Assembly (NCBI GenBank): GCA_017654935.2
Contig: CM065680.1
Coordinates: 37,830,987-37,894,986 of the forward strand
Origin: Phymorhynchus buccinoides
Lineage: Eukaryota > Mollusca > Gastropoda > Neogastropoda > Raphitomidae
Length of the DNA: 64,000 bases
Reading direction: 5' to 3'
Under the pieces are notes generated by a model. The model did no database searches. It saw nothing but the letters and a program-made list of their open reading frames with translations, and had not been told where the DNA came from. Every line of letters begins with the position of its first letter. Position 1 is the stretch's first letter. Below are positions 12,276 to 26,100 of the stretch, piece by piece. The position numbers and the translations under genes are program-made.

Positions 12276-15200
12276 ACTGACTGAGTCAGCTGACTATGAC
12301 TTTCACATAGCAGATAAAGCTACTGCTATTCTACTTAGAACTACAGGGCTGGACTGAAATTTGTTTTCAGTGGTGGTAGGTGATAGAAGCTGTAAAACGG
12401 TGACAGACACCTAGGCATCCATTGTTTTAGAAGGCGTAAAATCTCTATTTTTCTCTCTCTCTAGGCATCCATAAAATAAGTTTTTAAAAAAGGACCTAGA
12501 ATACTACCTTGAGGAACACTACTGCTAACATGTGCAGCCTACAGACTGATTTCACATCTTTACTATTACAATACTGAGTTCTGTTACATGAAAAGTCTTC
12601 TATCCATATTAAGTAAATTGTTGTGGATTCCATAACCATGTAATTTAATTGTATGTTGTAGGCCTACTTACAACAGTTGTGTTGTAATGGAAAGAGTGAC
12701 TTGTTTTGGGCTTAAAAGCTGATTAAGTTCTTTTAAAACATTATTTATTATTTATTTTGTTATTATTTGTTTTTAAATAAATAGATCTAGCGCAGGCCAA
12801 ACAATGTCTTAGCGTGTACTATTTCACTTCTGAGTACTGGGTGCACTATCCCAGGTTGTTGGGGTGATGGCTTATGCACAGTTTCTTATTTCAAGCACTG
12901 GGAGAGGGGTGGAAGTAAAGTACATTTTCTTACTACACATTTCATAATTTGCACACCATTTCAACGCCCCAGGAGAAATATCAGTATGCAGTACACTTTC
13001 TTGTTACAAACTTGCTGTTTGTATACCCTTTGAAAATCCAAAATAACCCTCTTTTTTTAAAAAAGCGTGAATAGCAAATTTCTCCTTTACATCCTGCAGT
13101 CCTAAAGATTACAGGCACATGGGAGGGAACATGAGAATCAGTGAATAATTGACATCATTGGTAGTGCAACATACTGGGAATGAGATTGAATCATACAAAT
13201 TATTTTTAAATTTTGTCTGAAATTGAGAGGATTTGTGGGGATACCCGGATAGTGTTGGTTAAAATAATGTGAATACGTCTTACTTTGTTGTGTCAGTGTA
13301 TTTGTATTTAATGCTGTTATAAAGCAAAGTACATCTGTGCATGCGCATTAATTTTGAATAAAATCATACCAGCCCCGAAAGTCTCAAAACCTTTTCGTAC
13401 GAACCTCCCCCCTTCCTCACTACTAGGCAAACGTGTTTTGAATAGGCAAACGTGTATGTAATTTTTTTTGGCGTGGTTTCATGATCACAATAGCAGGCAA
13501 ATGTATTTCACTTTTACCAAAACCGTTTTGAAAAAAAAAATGTAACGAAGCCTACCTAACTGCCCCCTTCCCTCCCCTTTTTGTGGGGAAGATTTACTAA
13601 CTATCCTGGGATAAACACTGAGTTTAAGCACTGAGAGAAAGAGCATCATCACCCTAAGCTAAGTGACCCAGCCAGTCAGGATCCTTTCAGCGGGCACCCA
13701 ACGTGATGCTGAATGGAGCAGCTACCTTCACTCTAAGCTAAGTGACCCAGCCAGTCAGGTCCCGATCAGCGGACACCCAACATTATGAAACATAATAGAA
13801 AAGGAACCGCCTAAGCTAATGAAAAAAGTTATGTTCTGTGGCTTTTTCGTGCAAGACAGTATGAGTTTGCTCAGTTGCAGGGTTTGTGATCGAATAAATA
13901 ATCACAACTGAGCCAAACAAATAAGATCGTGATCTGTTATGAGAAACACACAGTGTTGTGTAAAAGTAGAGCTGATTAATTAAAAAAAATCAGTGACAAA
14001 ATTGTGTGTCAGAGATTCAATGCGAGATCTGCAAGCTGCACGCACATCTTTGGTTGTTCTTTGCCCATTACTTGTCGTCAGGCAAACATTCAGCCCCATC
14101 GGCTCGGAAGTGAGTAGATCACTTTTCGCAACTCCGCGCGCTAGAGATAAACAAGCGCATTCACTCTTGCAAACCGGCTTCGATAAAACGGCTAATAAAA
14201 TTGCTGTGAATTTGAAATACAGGAGTAACAGAAGATAACCTCTGCTGTATAAACAGTTTGTTTTAATGTTAAGGCCTTGCAGGTTGAGAAAGAATCATTT
14301 CTAAGATTTCATCATACAGTATGACAGGAAAGGGATGGGGGAGAAAGAATAGAATAGGAACTTGAAATGAGGGGGGGAGGGATCCTGACAAAGATTCTTG
14401 AAGTCTTTAACTTAGTTTACGTGGAGAAGATGAATTTATTTATTAATTTGTTTTCAAATTGAAAGTACATATTTGCATGTTGCATGTCTGTCCTAAAAAG
14501 TTGTACATTTGTTTATTGTATGTCTGTCCTAAAAGGTTCTACATTTGTTTATTGTATGTCTGTCCTAAAAAGTTGTACGTTTGTTTGTATGTCTGTCCTA
14601 AAAAGTTGTACATTTGTTTATTGTATGTCTGTCCTAAAAAGTTGTACATTTGTTTATTGTATGTCTGTCCTAAAAAGTTGTACATTTGTTTATTGTATGT
14701 CTGTCCTAAAAAGTTGTACATTTGTTTATTGTATGTCTGTCCTAAAAGGTTGTACATTTGTTTATTGTATGTCTGTCCTAAAAGGTTGTACATTTGTTTA
14801 TTGTATGTCTGTCCTAAAAAGTTGTACATTTGTTTATTGTATGTCTGTCCTAAAAGGTACATTTGTTTATTGTATGTCTGTCCTAAAAAGTTGTACATTT
14901 GTTTATTGTATGTCTGTCCTAAAAGGTTGTACATTTGTTTATTGTATGTCTGTCCTAAAAAGTTGTACATTTGTTTATTGTATGTCTGTCCTAAAAGGTT
15001 GTACATTTGTTTATTGTATGTCTGTCCTAAAAGTTATACATTTGTTTATTAATTAATTTATTTGTTTGTTTATTTGTTCATGTATTTATTTATTTATCTT
15101 GAGCAGCAAAGGACAGGTTACAAACTACCACTATGCGTGCCACACACACACACACACACACATAAATGGTATGAGTGTCAGTACACCAAACACTAAGTCA

Positions 15201-18200
15201 CACAGAAACCCAGACACTTATGTATCAGACAAGAACACTAAATACTTCTTTAAAAAAAAATATATATATATAAAATGTTCATAATCGTTCATCACACAGA
15301 CAAATGAATGAGAGTAGCGAGGAAAAAAAGAAAGAAAAAAGATGTGCCGCCTCAAAAAAAAAAGAAAAAAAAAAAGAAAGATAAATGAAAAGAAAGTAGT
15401 CCCTAGGGAAGTGGAGGGTTAAAAAACAACAACTACCACTATATATTTCTTTCGTATAAACTTTGTTTGAGTGTGTATCTAATATGTTTGGTTGTCTTTT
15501 TGTGCAGTTGCAGCAAGTATAGAGACACAGTAATAGAACGGAGTGTTCATTGCATTGTGCTGTCCATACCAAAGGAGCTGTAAGTTGATTTATATACAGT
15601 ATTGATTTACATCTTCTGATGGTAGCACATTCAGAGAATAAATCAGCAAGTCCGACTTCGCCTGGAGGAAATCTTTTTGAAAGTGTGTCATGAAAAAAGG
15701 CAGGAGAATGGACCGGTTGTGACGAGGTAATGGGTTAAAAGGCTAAGTCCCTAGGGAAGACTTTAGAAAATTTGCCTTTAGCCCACTTCTCTAGGGTATG
15801 GGAGATGAGCAACTTTCCCGGCCCCTTTTCATCTAATAAATTTATATTTGTGCCCGGGTTCTGGCTCGTATGGTTGTAAGAAATACAAGTGGTTGAATTG
15901 CTCTAAATGGCAGGCAGAGAGAAGTAGGGTTTTACATGAAATTACAAGACTCCCACTCTCATCAGTCTGACCAAAGGGTTCAGAATTATTTGACACTTGT
16001 ATTTTATTTACTCCCAAAATCTGCATAAGATTATGCAACAATAATAATAAAGCAGCTCAATGGCGCCAAAACAAAATATGGATAAAAAAACAATGGAATC
16101 CGAAAGGATTTATAAGACTTTTGTCTTTCTAGAAGGTTAGCCCCAAGCAGGAAGGGTTACTAATTCTCTTCATTGTCCGGAGGAAAGTTCAAATGATTGG
16201 CGCAGTCCGGGGGACTTAGCTGTTTCAAGTTCCTCCGTGGTGATCGGCGAGTGCTGGGTTGGCTGGGCTTGCTCGTCAGATGAGAGTAGCTCCCAGTCGT
16301 TCCGGTTACGGCTTCGCGGGATGGCACGGTTCAAGCGTGGTCTCCTCGCGGATTCTGGGTGCGGGTCGTCTTGGCGGCGGTCCCGTCTTGGTGCTTGGTG
16401 GAGTCCGGGATAATCTTCCGGCCCACGATGCCCTGCTGATAATCACAGGAGAAGGTGGATGTAGATCTCTATGGCTTAGAGACAAGGGGCTTCAGTCGGC
16501 AGGGCATTAGTGAATCCCAACCGGCTAGAAGGCTTCCCTTGTACAATAGCACTAGTTAATAAATAAACTGAATTTCAGTTAACAAACTGAGATCAGTAAA
16601 ACATAAAAGGTGATCAATCCAACATCACTCTCCATCCAACACCTGGAAAGGAATGGTATCATAAAGTGCAAGATTGCGGCCCATAGGTTTCCTACTAAAA
16701 ATAGACAAAAGGGTTAGTAGGCATAAACTCCGGTTCTGGTACCAAAAGTGTTCAAGTCAAAAAAACACACACACACAAATAATCAGTGCACATAAATAGA
16801 ATAGAATGTTTACCACTTCTTTTCTATAACATATCTATCTACTCCTTATTCATCATTGAACATAGGATCTAGATCAAAACTAGGGTCAAACAAACAAGAT
16901 CTCAATCACCAGTCATCAATAATACTCATTAATTGGGCTATAACTGGCTGGGAGAGGTTGAGTCTGCAATGTTGCTCTAGCTAGGTTTCAGCGTCTTGTG
17001 TGAAAAACTTTTTCTCACCACTCCAATTATAGCCTTCACTTTCAAACAATGAAAGCCTGTCATTGGTTTATAGCAGTCGACACATCACAAGATGATGTTC
17101 AAAATGTACAGAACAATCACGCGCCGATTACAGCATTATCACATGCCGGACATTCCTAACCTTGCTCATGATAGGAAAGGCAAAACCGTCTTCAAAGGGA
17201 ATTGACCGTGGTTGTCACTTTCTCATGGTGAGGAGGGTAGATAAGAGGGGGGGGGGTGAAGGGAGATAACCTCGGTAGGGGTTACATGCCGACCGGGGAG
17301 ACAAATCGAACTTCAAACAGACAACGGCCTTAATCGGCGTTCTCTTTGATGGTGGATGGCAATTAACGTGGCGGTTGGTCGAGAAATGAAAAGGAGAGAG
17401 GGTGAGAAGGGGGGGGGGGGGGGGGGTAGATAAGAAAAGGAGAAAGTGGGTCGCGCGGGACACTTACGTCACACCGGTTAGGCAGAAAGATAGTAGATAA
17501 CAGAAAGCAAAGAGAAAAGCCAGAGCCAAAGCTAGTGGCAGATTAGAGGAAGTTACAAGCACAGAAGGTGGGGGAACTATTTTTACGAAAGACCCCCCGG
17601 TATCCCCACGGGGAAAAGAATAAATGACATGTTTGTGTTTGACCATTTGCATATGAATTCATATATGTGATTGATTTATTTTATTTTATTTTATTTTGTA
17701 TTCATCAATTTAAAAGTGATTTTCCCCCACATGATTGACGGAACATTCACTACCAATTAAAACGGTCGAAATTTAACCCTTTCACCGCCAATGTCGCATT
17801 TTTGCACCACAATGATTTAACACCCATGTCATTAGGACTCTTGAAATCAGGGTCTGTTATTCAATGATATTGTGTTCCTAAATTTGGGCAGTAAGGATTG
17901 ACCCTGTTCTAAATGTGTCGCAGAGAAATCCCACAATATTGCAGACCAAAAACAATTTTTGGTAGCCAAGTAAGTTTAATGGAAATTTTTGGCTCAAAGA
18001 TGGCTGGCGGCGAAAGGGTTAAACCAAAAACAAAAGATTTGATAACAAAACAAGTTGCAATGTTTCAGGCTCAACCCGTTTTCCAGTAACTAAAAATAGA
18101 CATAACATATCACTGATGGAATAGTTTTATTGATGTGTGTATTATTACATGCTGCTTTAAAGGGAAAACAACCGATCCCAGGGATCGGGTCTGCTCGTCA

Positions 18201-20077
18201 GAAAATCTCTGCCTTGCGGTGGCTCGCACAACAGGCAACGGAGAAGAGCGAACCGTTTCTCTCACCAGCTGTGATTGAAATGTGGCGCGCGCTCAGCGCC
18301 TCCCCTATTTTTTAGTCCGGCCGTGCGTTTAAGCATATAAATGCAGTGAACCGTTACTCTTAAAAAGCAACAACTACAAAAGCTAGCACAGTAGCAGCCA
18401 ACTTATCAAAAACATGAAAGTGCACAAAAGAACGTGTTCATAAAACGATTACATTTTAACAGACCTGTTTACTCTACTCTTTTCAAGTAGTATTCTACTC
18501 ATTTTGGACCTCTACTACTCTTCAAAATTGAAAATAATTCTCTAATTACTCATTTCCAGTGAGCATTATTTGATGGTTTAATGAATAAAGCTATACATTT
18601 CACACCAAACTACTCATTTCAGCTATCCAGACTAAAGACTTATACAGGGGGTAAACAGGTCTGCATTTACAATTAATCCATGTCTTGAACTTAAAACAAT
18701 GTTTAAAGTCTCGAATTCAATACACTTTTCAATTTTAGACATTTGCTGTGGATTTTATTCAATGCCTGCTTCATTTTTGTTTAAGGCAATAAATGTACAA
18801 TTTCTTTTGTTTAAATTTTCACATCCTTTTTATAATTAAATCAATAGACTTTTTACTTTTGTTTTCAGCTGTGCTCTTATAATTTTATTAAAGTATATTT
18901 TGGCTTCTCCTTTTTTTTCTTGTGTGTGTCTTTTTAAACAAGCGCAAAATCACAATAGTTTGTGGCACGCGGTCTATTTTTACCACTCCAATCATGAGTC
19001 ACCTCCCCTGGCTTTTCAATAATTTTAATCTGTAAACCAGAATGTTATCTCTACACCATTTCGTAACTTTTTATATCTTTTGGAAAACATTTAAAACTAT
19101 GTATCCTACTTATACTCATCAAAAGAAACACCGCATACTCGTCGTGTCTGTTGTAGTGTCTGTATTACGTATGTTTATTATTTTGTACGCTTTTAAAAGA
19201 CATCATTTTAAAGAGCGGCCTCAATTTGAAGTGCAGCCTCGATTTGAAGTGTGACAATTTTGTCAAAATGTGCGACAATTTTGGACCGACCGACAGACCG
19301 ACCGACAAAGTGAGTTATAGGTTTGTGGCTTGAGCCACAAAACAACTGTATTTTACAGACCTGATTACGCACCTGATTATAAGGCGCATCCCCCAAATTT
19401 TACACAAAGTTCAGATTTTGTTAGTATAGTTTCTTACTATATTAACAGTCACATTATAGGCGCAGGGGTCTCAGTCTATAAAAAAAAGTACCGCCTTATA
19501 GTCCATAATACATTTAGATCTTGATGTTTATTAATGCTGTTAAATTCTACAGCATGAAATCATCTCAACAAAGGTTTATCTTATCCCAATAAAGACTTGC
19601 AGCCTTTTCAGAAAAAAACATTTTTATTTTGCATCCATATCTGAGAACTTTTCCACTTGTTTTCAGCAAATTTACATCTCTTCAAGACGTTTTCAATGCT
19701 TACTTCCAAGAGGAAATCGAAGTGAAATGTCAAGATTGTCATCACCGTAAAGCAGCAGCAGAAACAAAAATCTGCAGGTTTCCCAGGTAACCTTTTCTTT
19801 CTTTACTTTCTAAGTATATAAATATTTATATATTATAATAGTTAAAACCAGAAAACGCTAACAAAGTGCAAGCATATCTGCCAAGAAAAGCAACACACAC
19901 ACATACAAGCATGCATGCTCGCTTACTCTTGCATGCTTGCACACTTTCTCAACGGTCACACACTACAGTTGAAACTTGAAAACATTTAACAAAGTGCAAA
20001 TATATCTGCCACATAAACTCGCTTACATGTGCTTGCTATCATGCATGCACACAACATATGCACGCACATGCGCACGT

Positions 20078-20117
<40 letters not shown>

Positions 20118-23100
20118 CTCTCAATTAAAAGTTTTGCTTGTTAGAGGGTGCACATTATGACATGCTAAGTAAAAGAGCATTTTCCGATTCAGAGATTTTA
20201 TGAAGTTCAGTTTCAGATTATTTAGTTTTTACAAACTTTTATTACACATTTGATTTTTTGGATTTTCAGGAATTCGACTTTCAAGTTTTGGGACCTTGCA
20301 CTCGCACTCCTGCAAATGCTACTCTGTGTGATTCTATAGTGTTGCTATGCATATTTTCATGCTTTGTCATACCCACTTTTCCCATGTCACTTTTTAAAAA
20401 CAAATCACTACTTGTCAACCAATCTTTAAATCCCACTTTTCATTTGTCGATTTGGATGCTGTGCTGTGGAATTCAGAAGTGGGTTTTTTGGTGGTTTTAT
20501 TTTTATTTTTTTGGCTGTCCCATTTTCCGGGCCGTTCAGTGGCGTTGCTTCCACGCCGCTCATTCCGAATCCCAATTCGCAGCCACATGAATTGAGATGC
20601 GTTATTCAAGAAAGATTTTGTCTTTCCTTACAGGGTTCTAATATTGCTTTTAGGCCGTTACGGGACAAACGCCAAGAACAGAACAGCTGTGGAGATACCC
20701 CCCTCTATCTCTGTGCAAAAGCATTGTGACAAGATGGTTGTGCTACCAATTCCTTGCGAGACTGACTCATCAAGGTATTTGAAGGTTTACTTTCGTAAAC
20801 TGCTATGGTGAAGGTTTTTTTCTGCATTTCTTTTACAAGGTAGTGTCCGCTTGGGTCTTGTCTTTCTTGCCTTTAGGTCTGTTTCTGCAGTATACCATTT
20901 TTGTCATACGTGTGTGTTCGCTTTGTATTGCATTTTTGTTTGAGTGCATTATGAATGCTTACGTGTGTGTGCGCTTTGATTTGATTTTTTATCAAGATTC
21001 AGCGCTGTATGAATACTGTATGTTGTTGTTGTTGTATTAATTGAACCTTGTTTATGATTGTTTTGCGTGATCTTTCATTAGCACTTTGTCCATGAGATTG
21101 TTGCACACCTATATATCTATTTCAATGTTTGCTTTGTGTGAGAATCCATGCTATCCATGGGTGGAATGTCTTAAGTACTACCGAGTATTTTTATTTCTTT
21201 TCTTTTTCCTTTTTTTCAAAAGAAATTATTTAAATGACTGGAAGATGGCTGTATATAATTTTCTAGCACTTCCAACACAATCCTCTCGCTGCTGCGCCCT
21301 GTGCCGTCAGTGTACTGCAGTGAAAGCCTGAAAATTCCTTCAGGACACCCAATTTTGGCCCTTTTCAATAAATGTCCTTAATAATCTGGAGATTGCGGTG
21401 ACTTTCGTTTTGTACGAGGGTGTACATTTATCTTGTATCTTTTTAATTATATAAATTTCAAAAACCAATTCGTTGTTTTGTGTTTAGCTGAATGCGTTAA
21501 AAAAAGCTGTGTCATTGTCCATCATAGAAATACCACGCTTTACAGGCAAACCTCGTGACTCAAAAAGTAGGAGGGTCAATTGCTTTTGTGCACAATTTAA
21601 CCGTTACTGTTTTGGTTGATGTGCCAGATGACATAGGAGGGACCAGTTTTAACACCACTGGTTTAGAATTCACACTTGGAAAACCTAGCTATCAATTTGG
21701 CCATATCAGGCAGCGGGATTTCTCCCTGCTCTTACCGACTTTCAACTGCCATGGGATTTGTACGTGCGTAAAGCGCACGGGTCAGACTAGCTTTAAGTCC
21801 CCATCCAAAGGACTGGACATTCAGGTCGATTTTCCTGTCAAACTAGAAAGAAAGGGCGAGGCCGGGATTCGAACCCGGGTCACTCACGCTGCAGTCACTC
21901 ATTACATTTGGCAGGCGAATGTCTTAACCACTCTGCCACCTTTCTTTCTGTATGCTCAGGTGTTGCAACTATTTTCACAACGTGCTGTGAAAAAGTTAAA
22001 AGCCCAAATGATCATTCGGTTGATTTAGTTAGTTACATGATTTAGTACTTCCTTATGCACATTTGTCTGTTTTGAAATGCAGTAAACAAACGTGTCTGGT
22101 GTGTATGTATGAAGATGTGTCATTGTTGGGAATTTACTGAGTTACATCTTATGTCTCGCCAGCCATATTGATATGGTATGAATGGTATGTTAATGTGTCA
22201 TCAGTTTATTTAGCTTGTGTTCGCCTTGGCTTAGGCTGTGTCAGACCAATTGACATAGGCTAGTCAGAACACCAAGGCTACATCAAAATGTTGTTATGCT
22301 CTGCATAGGTATGCAAGGATTGTCTTTAGCTATGACAAGCTCCTAGCATAACATCATCAGTCTCCCAAATCCTCCAAAGTCGGAATGTGGCAGCTCACGT
22401 GGCGGGATAATAAAAAAACCAGTCATCCATAGCTGGTGCACTTGTACCATAGTGTTCAAGTGTTTTGGCTGTTAGGATTATCCCTGGAGTCTTTTAGCCA
22501 GAATATGCCAGCAACAACATTATGCTTGTGTGTAATGAGGCTTTATACCGAAAATTATCTGCCCCTGTCTCGCGACCTCAAATGCGAACGCCACCTACTT
22601 AAGATTATCGCCCTTGCCTGTCAGGAACTAGTGGTATGTAGCCATAGAAGATTATCTGCTCCTGACTTGCCACCAGGGGGCATCGGCAGTTCGGCCCTAA
22701 AATTATCGCCCTTTCGTCTCGGCAAGGAGTAGTATAACGCCTCATTGTAAATGTGTTTTTGTAGAAACATGGCTGGTAAAAAGATACCTGTATGAACAAA
22801 ACCTCCCATGAAAATGTACCCATTTTTCTTTGGCTCTATCTGAAACAAAAAGAAAGGTTTCTGCCTCATCTTTTATCCTGGGATTCTTTGAACATATACA
22901 ATTTATTTTCAGTTTCAGCACTCTAAAATCAGTCATGCTTTTCTTCACTTTTTTTCCAATAGTTACAATTAAGCCCAATTCAGGCACCATGTTGCTATTA
23001 TAGCAGCAACACAAACACATTGAAATTATCTCTTACCGTGTTTTACGGATTATGCTATAAGGCCAAAATTTATACAAATTTTTTGTTCTATTATTATATT

Positions 23101-26100
23101 TTCTTACTATGTTATTAGTCACATTATAAGGGGGGTCTAGGAGAAAAGTATTGCCTTATAGTCCATAAAATATGGTACTGTGTTCAGTATATCTCCTGGG
23201 ATCCACCTCATTGGTGTTCTCTTCTAGCATTTAATCATTTGAATACAAAGTTTTTGCGATAAGCAAATCATAAAACAGAAAAATAGGATTTGTTCGGAAA
23301 TAATTAAGGGGAGTAATTTCATGGTGTGTGGGAGTCTAATGCAATCGGTCAAACAGGGGAAGTCACTCCACCATCAGCTCTCGTAGCCTATCGACTCATG
23401 TGTTTGAGCAGACATACAGCACTTAGAACATCGTGCGTCATTCTAAAAAATTATGTCATTTATATTTTTACGTCACATTTTGCAAGTTTTATCAGTTTGT
23501 GGCCACCCCTAATTTTAAAAAAAAAAATGTTTGCAAGTCACTGACTCGCATCCTGCGGTTTCAAGCTTCGATGCCATTGTTGCATTGTTGCTATGGTATT
23601 TGACCAAGTAATGGGTGTAAACAACTCTAATTTTCAGAAAGTGCTCTCCCATAGGTTTTTTCCGAAAACCGTCTATTAAACCCAGAGAGTTTGAATACTC
23701 ATTTAGAGACTTAGCAGAAAACACATGTTTAAAGCTGTATATTACCAAAGTGAAATTATGTTGTGTGTTTTCGTCAACAGAGGGGAAGACAGCAACAGAA
23801 GTGAGGGAAGCTTTCATGACAGTTTGAATGAACCGTCTGGTGATGAAGAACAACTGACATTGAACGAGGTACTGTTTATATGACTATGGAAGGACGAGGT
23901 ACTGTTTATATGAATATGGAAGAACAAGGTACTGTTTATATGAATATGGAACCATTCAAACTGACATAAGATCAGGTTACAGTTGTTGTAATTATGTTTA
24001 TATTCAGATCTTATAGCTCGTAAGAGCTTATGTATATGCACTATCAGTAAAATGTCTGTTGAATCATTATCTATAGTTATTTGCAGTTTTTCACATTTGC
24101 TAATTTTACTGATTTCATGTCAGGCGTTGTGTTTGTATGTATGTGTGTGTCATACTAAATTAATAAAATTTCTTTAAAATGTTGATTATAGTGAAAGGCT
24201 ACACAAACTTGATTTACCATCCTTGAAATACAGAAGACTTCGTGGTGACCTAATCAATGTTTACAAAACTCTTAATGGTCCTGACAAAAATAACAAAAGT
24301 TTGTTCCAGATCTTGAAATTTTCAAAGACTAGAAATCATGAATTAAAAATACTAACACAGTATAGTAGAACTAACATCAGGAGACACTTTTTCAGTAACA
24401 GAGTGACTAATTATTGGAACGCACTTCCTGCTCAGACAAAAAACTTGCACCTGATACCAACAAATTCAAAAACCTCCTGGACAAAGACCCAAACCTTAGT
24501 AAATTAAAATACCAGTTTGACTGATAGTCTACAAAAACCGTCACAGCTGTGCCAACTGAATTAAAAAAAGAAGAGGAGAAAAGACGCTTGAGAGGCCGCA
24601 AGGCCTAGTCGTCTTACTTGACCTGACCTGACTGTGTTTTATTATGCCATGTCTGTATCTCATAGTGTGCCTATAATTGTAATTAACATATTAACCTGTC
24701 TTCACTCATGTGATATTACTTTTGAAAATGTACATTTTTTATGTTTTTTATAATCTACAAAGCAGAGTCAGGGTGCAGAAAGAAATGACAACTATAATCA
24801 AGGAAATACCCAGGAAGTTGACATAGACCTACTTGCTTTACACAGTTATCAGGAAGAAATGTACCAGGAGGAATCTCAATCTCAAAACAATCCTTCAAAT
24901 GACTTTCTTGATGCTGCAAGTGATATTAAATTTAAAGGTGAGTACTTTTTTTCTGTTGCTTGGTTGATTACGTTTTCATTTTTTTTAAAAATTACTGTAT
25001 TTTACAGACCACAAGGCATACCTGATTATAAAGCGCAACCCCCAAATTTTACACAAAGTCTAGGAAGAAAGTATTGCCTAAAATATAGTTATAATTTTAT
25101 GCATAAAGTATGCATTTATGGTGTTGAATTGTAATCATCGTTATTTACATGTAAGAGTTGTTTTAAAAGGGTCTTTTTATCCAAAAGAGTGTTGTGACAA
25201 TAGGGCATTTGCCACTTGAGGACGACCTTGCTTGAAATTCATTGAGTTGAATTAGAAAGGTCAGCGTAACTCGGGCAGAACGAGTGCGGGCAAATTAGTA
25301 GTGGAACCTCCCTTATAAGACCTTAAAAAATCATCCAAAATGAGGTCATGTAAAGGAGGGGTCTTACTAGGGAAGTAATTTGAATACTTACAGAGAAGGG
25401 CAATGTCTCAGAGAAGTAGGTCTTATGTGGGAGGGAGTCTTATAATAGGTCTTATAAGGGAGGTTCCACTGTATAGAGAATGAACACTCGTGGCAAATGC
25501 CCTATTGGCTGAGATGTTAGTTGAGTTGAACTGGATTTCAATTTTCATGTAACAATTCTTTTTGCAGCATGAATAGCTGTAATTTGAGCAGTCATCTGTC
25601 ATGTTTTGTGACACTTACCACAAGACATATTTTAATTTCAGACGGTTTGTTGTTTAAATTGTATTATTCAGCAAAAGTTAGCCACGTTGATGGTTCAGTT
25701 TATGTATGTGATTGATTAAAAACTGTTGAGTGAAGGGATTTAACTACAAATAAAGTTGTTATAATGAAAACAAAATCTGGTGTGTCTTGATTAACAAGAG
25801 GTAGTATGTTTTCTGTTTTAATGTGTAACTAGTTTCACTTTAGCGATTAAAACAAATAAATTGTTGACTGCTGATCCGAAGAAGTAACACTACTTTGGTA
25901 GTGGTGGTAGGTTGGATCCATGGGGAGAAGAAAACAGTTAAGCTTTCAAGCTTAGCTCTTTGTCAAAATTTTCAGATCCAACATACCACCACTATGACTG
26001 CAGTAGAAATTCCGGTAAAGGTAAAGATGTGCCGCCACCCCTGCATTTCTCGGTTAATTGTATTTTTCCGTTTTTGCCTTTCTTACCATACATAAAGCTG

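Noticed and set aside
14459..15056. A 190-197 codon frame on + and 155 codons on -
   Set aside because: Produced by the 36-bp minisatellite, whose length is a multiple of three.
16259..16510. GC-rich 83-codon frame
   Set aside because: No domain or splice context. The surrounding sequence looks repeat-derived.
21862..21946. A tRNA gene on the minus strand
   Set aside because: Perfect A and B boxes, but the tRNA-like part continues into a SINE body and no clean cloverleaf ends are seen.
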